From Candidatus Doolittlea endobia (GTDB taxonomy: Bacteria > Pseudomonadota > Gammaproteobacteria > Enterobacterales > Enterobacteriaceae): a DNA stretch of 64,000 bases. The first letter of the stretch is position 1; each line of letters starts with the position of its first letter. Shown here one piece after another: positions 45,545 through 56,681 of this stretch. Under the pieces are notes generated by a model. It ran no database searches, had not been told where the DNA came from, and saw only the letters and a program-made list of their open reading frames with translations. The position numbers and the translations under genes were made by a program. The DNA lies in contig NZ_LN999833.1 of NCBI RefSeq assembly GCF_900039485.1, positions 558,001 through 622,000 on the forward strand, read 5' to 3'.

Positions 45545-46192
45545 TAAGATGTCCTTAAAAATGCAGTCCGTTACCGAGTGAAGTCCTGACTCAAAACGAG
45601 CTGTTATTTATTAATTGACGGCTGTGCCGGCATTACTGGTCGGTTAGTATCCTACACAGACGGAAGTTTTAAAAGTGCTCTATATTATAGAGATTTAGCT
45701 ACACCATAAGTCGATCTGCATTACAAGCACGCCAACCGAATTAGACTTAAAGATAGGAATCGATTATCTTGACTTAAATTTTCGTATTTAAAAATACATT
45801 GTGCAAAGATTGATGCTATTTGGCTTTATTGTGCAGCGAAGACGATGGTGTTTGATAGCATGGCTATGCGGCATTGTAAGCTCAATCCTACACATGCATT
45901 CCAACTTTATTTTCGCTATTGAGGCATTAAACCTTAACAAAGTGCGCGTAATTGCGCACTGTATTTCTTTCGTGCTACCCTGTAAAATCACAAATGCTTT
46001 ATTTGGATCCTGAAAGCACTTTACACTGGAAAAGATTAAAGTCTCCTGACGATAGACAGGGTGATGGTTTCAATTTCCGGGATCCGCTTAATCTGGCAAA
46101 GATTTTGCCTTTGACCTATCGTAATGAGCTGTAGAGGACATGCGTTTAGTCAACAAAACTTCTGTTTTATGCTCGGTATCAAACTGAATAAG
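45545..46192. other. Gap between aspS and rpoH
   Basis: It holds the aspS promoter. A perfect hairpin AGTGCGC-GTAATT-GCGCACT at 45941-45960 could act on either strand. A weak module B repeat lies at 45750-45780. Open frames of 60-70 codons here have no family resemblance. Confidence 0.4.
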
Positions 46193-47113
46193 CTATTGCT
46201 GCATAGAGCAATGAAGTCTATGAGACGCGGCGGTAGGTCGAGGGACTACCTTTAACGCCTCGATTGACAGGCGCATTGTTCTCATAGCGTTTTTTTCAAG
46301 CTGTCGCACCCGCTCTGCGGAAACGCCGTATCGATCGGCCAGTTCTTGTAACGTACTTTTGTTATCTTCATCCAGCCAGCGCGCACGAATGATATCTTGA
46401 CTGCGCTTATCGAGACTGTTTAGCGCCGCATTCAACTTGTCGGCAGCGTGATCGTCCCAGTTATCCTCTTCAATGCTGTCAGCAAAATCAGACGACTTAT
46501 CCTGTAAATAAAGAATTATCGCCATCGGTTGTCCTTCACGAGCGTCGTCTTCGGGCATCGGATCAAATGTCATGTCCTGTGCAGCCATGCGGGACTCCAT
46601 TTCACGGACATCATTGCTGGTCACACCAAGCTCCTTGGCTACCATTTCCACTTCATCTTGGTTAAACCAACCCAAGCGCTGCTTGGTTTTGCGCAGATTG
46701 AAAAATAGTTTGCGCTGCGCTTTAGTAGTCGCCACTTTTACGATACGCCAGTTACGCAGCACGTATTCGTGTATTTCCGCCTTAATCCAGTGAACTGCAA
46801 ACGACACCAGTCGCACACCTACTTCAGGATTAAAGCGACGGACGGCCTTCATCAAACCGATGTTGCCTTCTTGAATCAGGTCAGCCTGCGGCAGGCCGTA
46901 ACCGGAATAGTGATGCGCAATGTGAATAACAAAACGCAAATGGGACAGAATCAGCTGTTTAGCTGCTTCTAGATCACCCTGATAATGCAGCCGTTCAGCA
47001 AGTGCTTGTTCTTCCTCTGCCGTGAGCATCTGATAGGCATTGGAGGCTCTGATATAGGCTTCTAAGCTACCCTGTGGAACATAGGCTAAAACTTGCATAT
47101 CTTTGATCATCAT
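46193..47113 (-). CDS. rpoH: RpoH, heat-shock sigma factor sigma-32, with a C-terminal extension
   Basis: Directs RNA polymerase to heat-shock promoters. The 306-residue protein keeps region 2 ([20 protein letters not shown]), the RpoH box QRKLFFNLR at residues 133-141 and the region 4 helix-turn-helix [16 protein letters not shown]. coli RpoH ends at IEA and then TAA. Here the codon after IEA is TTA, and 20 more residues follow before the next stop. A single T-for-A change in the old stop codon would explain this. AGAGG precedes the start. In relatives ftsX lies just upstream, and here it is a pseudogene. Confidence 0.95.
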   Translation of the reverse strand: MMIKDMQVLAYVPQGSLEAYIRASNAYQMLTAEEEQALAERLHYQGDLEAAKQLILSHLRFVIHIAHHYSGYGLPQADLIQEGNIGLMKAVRRFNPEVGVRLVSFAVHWIKAEIHEYVLRNWRIVKVATTKAQRKLFFNLRKTKQRLGWFNQDEVEMVAKELGVTSNDVREMESRMAAQDMTFDPMPEDDAREGQPMAIILYLQDKSSDFADSIEEDNWDDHAADKLNAALNSLDKRSQDIIRARWLDEDNKSTLQELADRYGVSAERVRQLEKNAMRTMRLSIEALKVVPRPTAASHRLHCSMQQ

Positions 47114-47267
47114 GCATGACCTCTCGTTAGAAACTTAGCCGCCGTCCAAGAGCATGGCTCGAATCAGAGTGCGATCTCTTGCCATTAGCAATTGATAACA
47201 TGATCGCTATCTAGTCCGGGAGTTTAGCAACTACGATACCCCATCCCAACATCATATCAAAAAAATG

Positions 47268-48260
47268 TTAGTCAGGTGTAAATCGGTGTAAATATTGTAT
47301 TATTGTTGGGCATGCCGCAAACCACCAGGTTATAATCGAAATCAGTAGTAACAGGATGGTTACATTCCAACTGAGACAATGCAGCACGAATGTGATGCCA
47401 AATACCACTGCTACGTTCTCTACCACCGATTCAAATTGCCAAACTAGCGCGCTGATCAAGATAAGTGACATCATCGCGCTAGCCATCCCAAAAACGCCGC
47501 CTTGCTGGTAAACACCAGCAGAATGAATTTATCGGTAACGCCAATTGATTTTATCATGTTAATAATGTTGCGTCGGCCGCAAATGTTCAGACATATACTC
47601 TGACTAATAATCAGAAACACCGCAATAATGATCAGAATTTCTATCATGGCAGATACTTTACTGATCAAAGCAATCAGCATCGCCAGACGGGTAAACCAAC
47701 TACATTCGTGCCTCACACCCCGAGCTACAGCGACAAGGTCGCAGTATCTTAAGTGTGTTGATTTTCTGTCAATTGACCTTTGGCTTAATAATAGCAACCG
47801 CAGGTAATGGATTATCTTCTAGCATATCCATAGCACCATCAAAGCCAGACCAGTTTCGAAACTCGCCTATCGTCTCTTTACGATAAAGATAGTGGCCCTT
47901 GTCAGTCCCGTATTCTTGTTTGAGCACATCTATCATTTTTAGAGTAGCATTGTCATCTAACGCTTTATCAAAATACACAGTCAGCTGGAACGTTGGATAC
48001 CACTGTTGCAACGCCTATCTAGTATTTTCCCATACTAGATAAGATAAACCGAGTAACGTAAACGAAGTACAATTACCATGATAGTCAAAACGGCGTAATC
48101 AGCGGATAGTGATACATGCCAACGTATCTATTTAGGCACAGTGCCACTGTTGCTTCCAACCTCCGTGTATTACCATGAACTCATTTGTCGCTTTCGCCTA
48201 TTTGGCCGTTTGTTCTCGCGGCGGTTTTACCTACTTATTCACTAAATTAGGATAGCTAAA
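47268..48260 (-). pseudogene. ftsX: ftsX remnant, cell-division ABC permease
   Basis: FtsX pairs with the ATPase FtsE to activate septal amidases. Three overlapping open pieces in different frames cover it. Bases 47769-48011 give LTVYFDKALDDNATLKM and EFRNWSGFDGAMDMLEDNPL; 47471-47797 give WFTRLAMLIALISKVSAM and the ARRD-like GRRNIINM; 47268-47486 give the C-terminal ENVAVVFGITFVLHCLSW to QYLHRFTPD. Further upstream a worn first membrane helix (TIMVIVLRLRYSVYLI, then a stop) and traces to about 48260 remain. At least two frameshifts separate the pieces. ftsE has been lost completely: only about 200 bases remain before ftsY. Confidence 0.92.
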
Positions 48261-48471
48261 TTTCTTCATCATGAATGATGACATAATTGAACTTTAAGAT
48301 ATGGTAATTTAGGCTCGCTAAATAGATGTGATATGCTCTCAGAGAGCGTATAGCATTAGAGTACCCGTCGACTTAGTCACGGTTTATTGAGCTAATTTCT
48401 GGTGAAGTTGATGTGTTATTGCTCCTTGTTTGATGGACTATATTAGAAGGGAGCATCCTTGCATCATCCTC

Positions 48472-49944
48472 TCATGCAAAAAGCGCTTTTATAAAATCGT
48501 CGGCTTTAAAGGGCTGCAAATCTTCAATCGTCTCTCCAACACCTATAAATCGAATTGGGATGCCAAAGTGATTTGCTATGGGGAAAATTACTCCACCCTT
48601 AGCGGTGCCGTCTAATTTGGTCAGGGTAATACCAGTCAGTCCTATCGCATCATTGAATAAGTTAACCTGATTAACGGCATTCTGCCCGGTGCTGGCATCT
48701 AGGGTCAACATAGTTTCATGAGGAGCATCAACGTCCAACTTTTTTATTACTTTAACAATTTTCTTTAATTCATCTATTAAATGGGCTTTGTTCTGCAGTC
48801 GCCCGGCGGTATCCGCAATCAGCACGTCAATGCCGCGCGCTTTTGCCGCTTGGATAGCGTCGAAAATGACTGAAGCAGAATCGGCACCAGTCTGTTGTGC
48901 TATCACTGAAATATGGTTACGCTCACCCCACACTTGCAATTGTTCGACCGCTGCCACGCGGAACGTATCTCCCGCTGCCAGCATAACGCTTTTCCCTTCA
49001 ATCTGATAACGATGCGCGAGTTTACCGATAGTAGTGGTTTTTCCTACGCCGTTAACGCCAACCATCAAGATAACAAAAGGCGCTTCGCCCGTCATTTTTA
49101 TCTGCCTTTCTACATTGATAAGAATAGTTGCCATTTCCTTACGCAATTGATTATACAACGCTTCAGCGTCTTGAAAATGGCGGAGATCGGCGTGGTCAAT
49201 TAAACTATCTATTATTTTTCGAGTAGTTTTCACACCTACATCGGCCATCAGCAGTTGCTCCTCTAATTTCTCGAATAGATCATCATCAATTTTCTTTCCG
49301 CAGAATAATCGGATCAATCTAGATCCCAGATTCTGTCGTGTCTTGACAAGACTATTTTTTAATTTGGTAAAGAGTCCTGCACGCTCAAAGGCTTGCAGTT
49401 TTTTGTCTTCTTTGTTGCTCTGAAAGCTTCCCGCCGCCGCGTCTGCATTCTCTTCAGACGTTACAGGAGCCCCGATGTTTTTCTGAAATGGCATGCCGCC
49501 GTTGTGCCCGAGCTGGACCAAAGCAGAAGCGCTGCTGGTTTTTGACCTACGTTTACTATCAGAGACGTTATCCTGCGACGACGTGACTTTTGCAGTAAGA
49601 GAAAAAGCGACTTTCGTTATTATACGATTCGCTTTGTGTACCTTAGCGTCTACGGATAATGGGGGCTCATCACTTTTCGGAATCCTGTTAGAGATGGGAT
49701 TTTTCATTTGTGAAGACGGTGTTAACTTCGGAGAAGCGGTGAAATTTTTCGCTGATACAGGAAAAGCCGATGAATGATTCGCATTCGGTCTTTCCACGCG
49801 CGCCTGAAGTACAGGCTTTGAAGTGTCAGTTTTACCTCTTATTACACTAAAGTCGTCGGTCTTCTGTGCGGTTTGTAGCTCGCTGCCTGCGTCATCGCTC
49901 TGATGATAAAATCTTACCAAGGAAAAGAAACTATCTTTTGCCAT
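48472..49944 (-). CDS. ftsY: FtsY, signal recognition particle receptor
   Basis: GTPase that docks ribosome-SRP complexes at the membrane. The 490-residue protein (E. coli 497) has a long, polar, poorly conserved N-terminal region (about 1-190) in place of the acidic A domain. The NG domain follows, with P-loop GVNGVGKTT, AAGDTFRVAAVEQL, DTAGRLQNKAHLIDEL and TKLDGTAKGG. GAGGAG lies upstream of the ATG. It is divergent from rsmD, as in E. coli. Of the ancestral ftsY-ftsE-ftsX operon only ftsY and the separate rpoH survive. Confidence 0.96.
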   Translation of the reverse strand: MAKDSFFSLVRFYHQSDDAGSELQTAQKTDDFSVIRGKTDTSKPVLQARVERPNANHSSAFPVSAKNFTASPKLTPSSQMKNPISNRIPKSDEPPLSVDAKVHKANRIITKVAFSLTAKVTSSQDNVSDSKRRSKTSSASALVQLGHNGGMPFQKNIGAPVTSEENADAAAGSFQSNKEDKKLQAFERAGLFTKLKNSLVKTRQNLGSRLIRLFCGKKIDDDLFEKLEEQLLMADVGVKTTRKIIDSLIDHADLRHFQDAEALYNQLRKEMATILINVERQIKMTGEAPFVILMVGVNGVGKTTTIGKLAHRYQIEGKSVMLAAGDTFRVAAVEQLQVWGERNHISVIAQQTGADSASVIFDAIQAAKARGIDVLIADTAGRLQNKAHLIDELKKIVKVIKKLDVDAPHETMLTLDASTGQNAVNQVNLFNDAIGLTGITLTKLDGTAKGGVIFPIANHFGIPIRFIGVGETIEDLQPFKADDFIKALFA

Positions 49945-50156
49945 TTACGACTACACTCCTCGTTCAAAAAAGTAATAAATAATCTGTTCAGCAATATACA
50001 AAGTGAACCGCTGTACTAGGACGGACAACATGTGCTACAGTGAAGTTTTGTTTCAAATAATAAAGCAAATATAAAATACTGTTTCCAATCTCCCTTTGCT
50101 CGCTAGAATGTACTTTCGTTGTAGTTTTGTGCGTTTGGACTCGTTAAGATCTATCT

Positions 50157-50774
50157 ATGATACACAATAATATAGCTCGTTTAGCCGGCCACATCCGTAT
50201 TATAGGAGGCCGATGGCGAGGCCGTAAGCTACCAGTACTAGACAATCCGAGCTTGCGGCCGACGACAGACCGCGTGCGGGAAACGTTATTCAATTGGCTT
50301 GCGCCGGTCATACAGGGCGCGCGCTGCTTGGATTGTTTTTCAGGCAGCGGTGCTTTAGGTCTTGAGGCACTCTCGCGTGCCGCTGCCAGCGTTACACTCT
50401 TGGAACAGAATCGTGCTGTCAGCACGCAGCTTTCCCGTAATCTACTAGTGTTACAAGCGCAGCAGGCTGAGGTCATTACTACCGATAGTTTACTTTGGCT
50501 TACGAAATCAAACGCTGTTTTCGATATCGTTTTCATCGATCCCCCTTTTCGTCACGGGATGATAATATCTACGGTGATAGCTTTAGAGCAATACCGACAT
50601 TTGGCTGACGGCGCCTGGATTTATATTGAAACCGAAATAGAAAACTCCGCTACCAGAGTGCCGGCCTATTGGAAGTTACATCGGGAAAAAATTGCTGGTC
50701 AAGTTGCCTATCAGCTCTATATCCGTCAAATCACGCCAGACAAGAAAGATAATATTCGTTGTTATTTAACCTGA
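50157..50774 (+). CDS. rsmD: RsmD, 16S rRNA m2G966 methyltransferase
   Basis: Methylates G966 of 16S rRNA with S-adenosylmethionine. The 205-residue protein has the family N-terminus IRIIGGRWRGRKLPV, the SAM-binding DCFSGSGALGLEALSR and the catalytic FIDPPFRHG. Seven extra residues at the C-terminus compared with E. coli (198) are not conserved. The start is unsure, as its ribosome-binding site is weak, but the body is intact. Confidence 0.95.
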   Translation: MIHNNIARLAGHIRIIGGRWRGRKLPVLDNPSLRPTTDRVRETLFNWLAPVIQGARCLDCFSGSGALGLEALSRAAASVTLLEQNRAVSTQLSRNLLVLQAQQAEVITTDSLLWLTKSNAVFDIVFIDPPFRHGMIISTVIALEQYRHLADGAWIYIETEIENSATRVPAYWKLHREKIAGQVAYQLYIRQITPDKKDNIRCYLT

Positions 50775-51022
50775 TAACAGTCATGTAATTGCTGAAATAT
50801 TTTTCTATATTGATCTAATTTATTATGGTAATGATACATACGTTGTATCTTTCAGGCTGCTGAAAGCCATACTAACCATCAAACGCGGTGTTTCCTTTTC
50901 GGCATATTTAAATCGCCTGGTAGAAAACGCAGCAGATTAACACCTCTCTGACGTAACCGTTGAACCGCCCTGCGTTCTCGCCTGCGTAGCAATAGGCCTA
51001 GCGGCGGGTATAAGGACTACTA

Positions 51023-51343
51023 TCAGGGTTTTTTGCCAGGCAAATAAGGAAATATCATAACGTTATCGCCTAAATCGGAAATGCAGGCGCTGCCATTTTC
51101 AGTTACGACGTCAATGCGTATGACAGCTTGTAGTGGGATGTAACTTCGGCTGACGCCGCTGAACTCCGTCTTTAGCTTTTCTTCAGAAGGATCGACTACT
51201 AAATTACTGTGACTGTTGAATACAAAATTGCCAATTTCAATAAATCCGAATACTGGACTTTGACTTAATTCACGTACAAATAGCTGATAATTTTTACCAT
51301 TATTAATAAATTGAATGCGATAAATAGGCTGCCCGCTACTCAT
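51023..51343 (-). CDS. DUF1820 family protein, function unknown
   Basis: A 106-residue protein matching the DUF1820 family known from gammaproteobacteria such as Pseudomonas and Serratia: PIYRIQFINNGKNYQLFVRE, VDPSEEKLKTEFSGVSRSYI and PLQAVIRIDVV. No signal peptide or membrane helix is seen. The frame continues 70 codons upstream, but the ATG at 51343 fits the family start and has GGGAG about 11 bases before it. The function is not established. E. coli K-12 has no obvious equivalent at this place. Confidence 0.85.
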   Translation of the reverse strand: MSSGQPIYRIQFINNGKNYQLFVRELSQSPVFGFIEIGNFVFNSHSNLVVDPSEEKLKTEFSGVSRSYIPLQAVIRIDVVTENGSACISDLGDNVMIFPYLPGKKP

Positions 51344-51660
51344 AAATCTGCTGTCTCCCGCAATGTTTACGCATGAACTGCGCAGGAAAAAAGTGGCGCT
51401 AACATAGCATGAAGGTTGGCAACGCGCATCTGCTTCGACCGAAATGTTAACATTAGGACATGTAAATTCCGTCAGTAACGGTACGAGACTGCCGGCATTG
51501 TGGATTTCATTGCCGAGATCAACTGGCTTGTTGAAAACGCTGGATGGCAGCATGTTGTTAACGTTATTAATGAACGACTATTTTACGTTGTCGGCATTTT
51601 TTCTGTTATGACGTTGGTAATATTCTTCAACTTTTTGTTGCACATTGCGACAGGACGAAA
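51344..51660. other. Gap between tusA and the DUF1820 gene
   Basis: Open frames exist on both strands here (minus, in frame with the DUF1820 gene; plus, 51500-51694 with one hydrophobic segment), but neither resembles a known family. The plus-strand frame runs into tusA. Confidence 0.35.
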
Positions 51661-51915
51661 TTATGCCACCGTTCGCCCTTTACGCAACAAATAACGGTAA
51701 GGTAACTGTTCCGTAGCCTGCACCAATAAAGTATGTTCCATGAACCAACAGAAGTCAGGAATATCGCGGATAGTAGACGGATCGTCGGCAATAATTAGCA
51801 ATGTTTGACCATCTTCCATATAGCGTACGGTTTTACGCAGTATCATAATTGGTTCAGGGCAGCGCAGGCTACGAGCGTCTAAGGTTTGATCTGCGACGAC
51901 AAAAGCATCATGCAT
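51661..51915 (-). CDS. tusA: TusA (SirA), sulfur carrier for tRNA thiolation
   Basis: Takes persulfide sulfur from IscS and passes it towards TusBCD/TusE and MnmA for 2-thiouridine at tRNA position 34. The 84-residue protein has the active Cys19 in [15 protein letters not shown] and [18 protein letters not shown], as in E. coli (81 residues). The start at 51915 aligns exactly with the E. coli start; another ATG four codons earlier is possible. zntA, yhhN and other genes between rsmD and tusA in E. coli are lost. Confidence 0.95.
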   Translation of the reverse strand: MHDAFVVADQTLDARSLRCPEPIMILRKTVRYMEDGQTLLIIADDPSTIRDIPDFCWFMEHTLLVQATEQLPYRYLLRKGRTVA

Positions 51916-53170
51916 ACAGAATTCCACGTTAATTGTTTAAAGAGTCGGATTACTAAGAGCTATAGTCACACGTTAAAAATAGGCATTGGTTGTTCTTTTT
52001 TAGGCAAAGCAAATAGAAAGTAGCTCACACCATATGCTGATATGATACTAGATGATTCGTAATATCAATCATCTTGTGACGACAAGGTTTTAATTTGCTT
52101 CAGTCAATGACTGCAAGAGAGACAGTAAATTAAATGATTTCTCTGTTGAGTCGATGGACAAAAAGTATTACGCACAATAGTGGTTATAAGTCTTGCAACA
52201 CCAGTATGCTACTTAAACATCTACCAATGTAATCTCGGATTGCGCCGTCTGAGTTAATTTATCCTCTCTATCTATATGCTAGCAATGTTCCTACGCTTTA
52301 AAGCGTAGCTTGCAGCGGGAAATGTTATATTTTTAGTATTAATTCAATCAGCCAATGCATTTTAAAGCGCAGAAATAACCAATGGACGTCACTTTGATGC
52401 CATCCTTGTTTGTCGTCTCTACTGATCATCACCCTTTCGACGAAGGGGTGCGATGGGAAATAACATCAAACCGATAAATGATACATTGCAGACAAATAAT
52501 ATTCATATTTCTCCAGGGCTAAAGCGCTGTTGTAATGACTGGAAAGCGATTCACATATCTGCAAATCCACATTTGCAATTTATCACGAATAAAGCAATGT
52601 ATTGTTGCATGCCTATCATCGCAACGGGAGAAAGGCCTATCAACGGTTGCGTTAGGTGCAATCTACCTTCAGGTTACTTTGTTGGCGAATAATTAACTAC
52701 AAACCTAGACTCTGCGATAAGTACCCTCAGACGTTGACGTTGAAATAATCTTATTGATCCAGCACGGATTGCACACAAAAATCATCACGTGTTAAACCTC
52801 AATGCAGTCGGCGCGTCAGGATGACGCCTCCATTGCTTCGTAGTTGCATCTTTGTTGATTCCGAGAGAGTCACACGTATTACTAGCCAAATATTCAGATA
52901 CGATTTTTGTAATTTAGGTTAAAATTCGCCTGTCTTTAACTTGTGACGACAATCTCCAAAGATATGCTACTGACTGTTTTGAGTCGACTATAAAAGCAAA
53001 ATGTAAAACCACTTAAGATAACGTTTTAGAGCCACGTGAGCGCATTATCAACATCATAACCGAGAAATCATCTCATCTATGATGTTAATCATAAATATCG
53101 CTAACGGAATGCATTAAGATTAAACTCTGATTGACGAATTATTAACCACCTTTAACAAGCGGGTACTTCT
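51916..53170. other. 1.25 kb without a recognisable gene, upstream of ackA
   Basis: yfbV, the divergent neighbour of ackA in E. coli, is not recognised. A 79-codon plus-strand frame at 52453-52692 has no family resemblance; an imperfect hairpin (CACCCTT against AAGGGGTG, 52430-52451) lies just before it. The ackA promoter must lie near the right end. Confidence 0.4.
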
Positions 53171-54373
53171 ATGTCGAGTAAGTTAGTACTGGTTCTAAAC
53201 TGTGGCAGTTCATCTTTAAAATTCGCTATTATCGATGCCGCTAACGGTAAAGAGCATATCTCCGGTCTCGCCGAGTGCCTCAATCTGCCGGAAGCGCGTA
53301 TCAAATGGGAAATGGACGGCGTCAAGCAAGAAGCAACGTTAGGTGCTAGTAGTGCGCAAAGTGAAGCGCTGCGTTTTATCGTTAATACTATTTTGATACA
53401 AAAACCGAAATTGTCAGCCCAATTAACAGCCATTGGACACCGCATCGTGCATGGTGGTGAGCGCTTTACCCAATCCATCATTATCGATGACAATGTGGTA
53501 AAAGGTATTGAGGATTCCATTCCATTCGCGCCTCTGCATAATCCTGCTCATCTTATCGGCATCCGTGAAGCTTTAAAAGCATTTCCATCGTTAACACAAA
53601 AGAATGTAGCGGTTTTTGATACTGCTTTCCACCAGACAATGCCAGAAGAATCATATCTTTATGCCCTCCCATATTATTTTTATCAGGATCATGCTATCCG
53701 CCGCTACGGTGCACACGGCACTAGCCATTATTATGTCAGCCGTGAAGCGGCCAAGCTGCTTGCTAAACCAATTGAGCAGCTGAACGTTATTACCTGTCAT
53801 TTAGGAAATGGAAGCTCTGTTTCCGCTATTTGTAATGGTCGATGCGTGGATACCTCTATGGGTTTGACGCCATTGGAAGGCTTGGTTATGGGCACACGCA
53901 GTGGCGATATCGATCCGGCCATCGTTTTTTATTTGCATGATGCCCTAGGCATGTCTGTCGCTCAAATCAATACGTTATTAAACAAAGAGTCCGGCCTGCT
54001 AGGTCTGACTGGCGTGACCAGCGATTGCCGCTATATCGAGAGTAATTATCGCGAAAAATCAGACGCCCGTCGTGCTATGAATGTGTATTGTCACCGTCTT
54101 GCTAAATATATCGGATCCTATAGCGCATTAATGGAGGGCCGGCTAGACGCGGTGATTTTTACCGGAGGTATCGGTGAAAACGCTGCGATAGTGCGCGAGC
54201 TATCATTGAAAAAACTTGCTCTGTTGGACTTTGAAGTGGATCATGAACGCAATCTGGCCGCCCGTTTCGGACATGGCGGGGTGATTACCACCGACGATAG
54301 CCACCCTGCCATCGTCATTCCAACCAACGAGGAACTAGTTATCGCACAGGACGCTGCTCGTCTGACAGCATAG
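53171..54373 (+). CDS. ackA: AckA, acetate kinase
   Basis: Interconverts acetyl phosphate and acetate with ATP. The 400-residue protein is the same length as E. coli. Motifs include [14 protein letters not shown] near the N-terminus (substrate binding), [29 protein letters not shown] with the phosphate-binding loop, and [15 protein letters not shown] (ATP site). It is followed 74 bases later by pta, the usual operon. Confidence 0.97.
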   Translation: MSSKLVLVLNCGSSSLKFAIIDAANGKEHISGLAECLNLPEARIKWEMDGVKQEATLGASSAQSEALRFIVNTILIQKPKLSAQLTAIGHRIVHGGERFTQSIIIDDNVVKGIEDSIPFAPLHNPAHLIGIREALKAFPSLTQKNVAVFDTAFHQTMPEESYLYALPYYFYQDHAIRRYGAHGTSHYYVSREAAKLLAKPIEQLNVITCHLGNGSSVSAICNGRCVDTSMGLTPLEGLVMGTRSGDIDPAIVFYLHDALGMSVAQINTLLNKESGLLGLTGVTSDCRYIESNYREKSDARRAMNVYCHRLAKYIGSYSALMEGRLDAVIFTGGIGENAAIVRELSLKKLALLDFEVDHERNLAARFGHGGVITTDDSHPAIVIPTNEELVIAQDAARLTA

Positions 54374-54447
54374 TTCTTATCTTCCTTGCTGGCTTTTCCA
54401 GCGGAGCTGTTTTCGTTTAACGAGCAACCGTTAAAAGAGGTTTATTC

Positions 54448-56592
54448 ATGTCCCGTACAATCATGTTGATTCCTACCGGCACAAGTGTCGGTCTGACCAG
54501 CGTCAGTCTCGGCGTTATTCGAGCCATGGAACAAAAGGGCATAAGCCTGAGCGTGTTTAAACCTATCGCGCAGCCCCGTTCCGGTAAAAACGCCCTCGAC
54601 GCCACCGTTCTTATTATCCGCGCTAATTCTAGCATTTCTTTCTCTGAACCGCTGTCCATGAACTATGCTGAATCACTACTCGGTTCCAGCCAGCAAGATG
54701 TACTGATGGAAGAAATCATAGCCCGCTATCATAGCAATACACAAGAAGCAAACGTGGTGCTAGTGGAAGGCTTAATTCCCACACACAAACATCAGTTCGC
54801 CACTGCGCTTAATTACGAAATCGCCCGAACGCTCAACGCCGAAATTGTCTTTGTGCTGGCGTTGGGACAAGATTTGCCGAATCAGCTTAAAGAACATATC
54901 GAACTGGTGCGTTCAAGCTTTGGTGGTAGAAAAAATAAAAATATCATCGGCGTCATTATCAACAAATTAAATGCACCAGTAGATGAACAAGGTTACACCT
55001 GCCCAGATTTGTCTGAAATTTTCGATGCTTCTAGCAAGGCACGCGCCAATACTGATCCAAGCCTGCTATTTAAAAATAGCCCACTGCCAGTGCTGGGCTG
55101 TATTCCCTGGAATGTCGATCTTATCGCTACGCGCGCCATCGATATGGCGAGCCATCTAGATGCGACGATTATTCACGAAGGAGAAATTCAAACCCGTCGC
55201 GTGAAATCCGTTACATTTTGTGCGCACAGTCTACCAAATATGCTAGAACACTTTCGTCCAGGAGCACTGTTAGTCACCTCCGCTGACCGTCCCGATGTAT
55301 TGGTCGCTGCCTGTCTCTCCGCGATGAACGGCGTAGAAATTGGAGCGGTATTGCTGACCGGTGGCTATGATATCGATCCGCGCATTCAGCAACTGTGTAA
55401 ACCTGCCTTCCAGACAGGCTTACCGATGTTTACCGTGCAGACAAACACTTGGCAGACCTCTCTCCTCCTGAAAAGCTCCAGCCTGGAGGTGCCGGCTGAT
55501 GACCACGGCCGAGTGGAAAAACTGCGAAATTATGTTGCTGAACATATTGATAATGCTTGGATCGAATCGCTGTCCGCAAACTTTGAACGTCCGCGCCGTC
55601 TGTCACCGTCGGCGTTCCGTTATCAGTTGATCGAACGAGCACGCCAGGCGGGTAAACACATCATCCTGCCGGAAGGCGAAGAGCCGCGCATCGTAAAAGC
55701 GGCATCTATTTGTGCCGAACGTGGCATTGCTCACTGTGTCTTGCTGGGAAACCCTGATGCAATTCAACGCGTTGCCGTGACACAAGGCGTGACGCTCGGT
55801 GATGGTATTGAAATTATCGATCCGGAAATAGCGCGCGAGAAATATGTTGCCCGTCTGGTTGAACTACGAAAAAGCAAAGGTATGAGCGAAATGGTAGCCC
55901 GTGAACAGCTGGAAGACAATGTAGTGCTAGGCACACTCATGCTGGAACAAGACGAAGTGGACGGACTAGTGTCAGGTGCGGTACATACCACTGCAAACAC
56001 CATCCGCCCACCGCTGCAACTTATCAAAACTGCCCCTGGCAGTTCTCTCGTATCGTCGGTGTTCTTTATGCTGCTACCTGAACAGGTCTTGGTGTACGGC
56101 GATTGCGCCATCAATCCAGATCCAACCTCAGAACAATTAGCTGAGATCGCTATCCAATCGGCTGATTCCGCTACTGCCTTTGGTATCGAACCGCGCGTGG
56201 CGATGATTTCCTACTCCACGGGCAACTCCGGCGCCGGCAGCGACGTTGAAAAGGTGCGCGACGCCACCCGGCTGGCGCAGAAAAAACGTCCGGATCTAGT
56301 CATTGACGGCCCGCTACAGTATGATGCTGCTATTATGGCTGATGTTGCGTTATCAAAAGCGCCTAACTCTCCCGTGGCTGGTAAGGCAACAGTGTTTATT
56401 TTCCCGGATCTGAATACCGGTAATACGACTTATAAAGCTGTACAGCGCTCAGCAAATCTGATTTCTATCGGTCCGATGCTGCAGGGGATGCGAAAATCGG
56501 TCAATGATCTCTCTCGCGGTGCACTGGTAGATGATATCGTCCATACCATCGCCTTGACTGCTATTCAATCGAATCAGGCGAAAGTTGATTAA
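54448..56592 (+). CDS. pta: Pta, phosphate acetyltransferase
   Basis: Makes acetyl phosphate from acetyl-CoA. At 714 residues it has full E. coli length. The N-terminal P-loop-like regulatory domain ([20 protein letters not shown]) and the middle DRTGG domain precede the catalytic C-terminal domain ([15 protein letters not shown], then [20 protein letters not shown]). AGAGG lies before the ATG. With ackA it gives substrate-level ATP and sets the acetyl-phosphate level. Confidence 0.97.
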   Translation: MSRTIMLIPTGTSVGLTSVSLGVIRAMEQKGISLSVFKPIAQPRSGKNALDATVLIIRANSSISFSEPLSMNYAESLLGSSQQDVLMEEIIARYHSNTQEANVVLVEGLIPTHKHQFATALNYEIARTLNAEIVFVLALGQDLPNQLKEHIELVRSSFGGRKNKNIIGVIINKLNAPVDEQGYTCPDLSEIFDASSKARANTDPSLLFKNSPLPVLGCIPWNVDLIATRAIDMASHLDATIIHEGEIQTRRVKSVTFCAHSLPNMLEHFRPGALLVTSADRPDVLVAACLSAMNGVEIGAVLLTGGYDIDPRIQQLCKPAFQTGLPMFTVQTNTWQTSLLLKSSSLEVPADDHGRVEKLRNYVAEHIDNAWIESLSANFERPRRLSPSAFRYQLIERARQAGKHIILPEGEEPRIVKAASICAERGIAHCVLLGNPDAIQRVAVTQGVTLGDGIEIIDPEIAREKYVARLVELRKSKGMSEMVAREQLEDNVVLGTLMLEQDEVDGLVSGAVHTTANTIRPPLQLIKTAPGSSLVSSVFFMLLPEQVLVYGDCAINPDPTSEQLAEIAIQSADSATAFGIEPRVAMISYSTGNSGAGSDVEKVRDATRLAQKKRPDLVIDGPLQYDAAIMADVALSKAPNSPVAGKATVFIFPDLNTGNTTYKAVQRSANLISIGPMLQGMRKSVNDLSRGALVDDIVHTIALTAIQSNQAKVD

Positions 56593-56681
56593 GGGTTGAA
56601 ACATTAAAAACGCACAAATTTGATTATTGTGCATTACCAAAAATAAGGGGCAAAACTAACCGACAGGTTAATTTTGGAACG

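Noticed and set aside
45801-46134. Two short plus-strand frames between aspS and rpoH
   Set aside because: They overlap each other, have no ribosome-binding sites and resemble no known protein.
51500-51694. 64-codon plus-strand frame with one hydrophobic segment
   Set aside because: It overlaps the 3' end of tusA on the other strand, has no family match and is probably a chance frame.
52453-52692. 79-codon plus-strand frame upstream of ackA
   Set aside because: It lacks a ribosome-binding site, has no recognisable family and lies in a decayed tract; kept only as a note in the gap entry.
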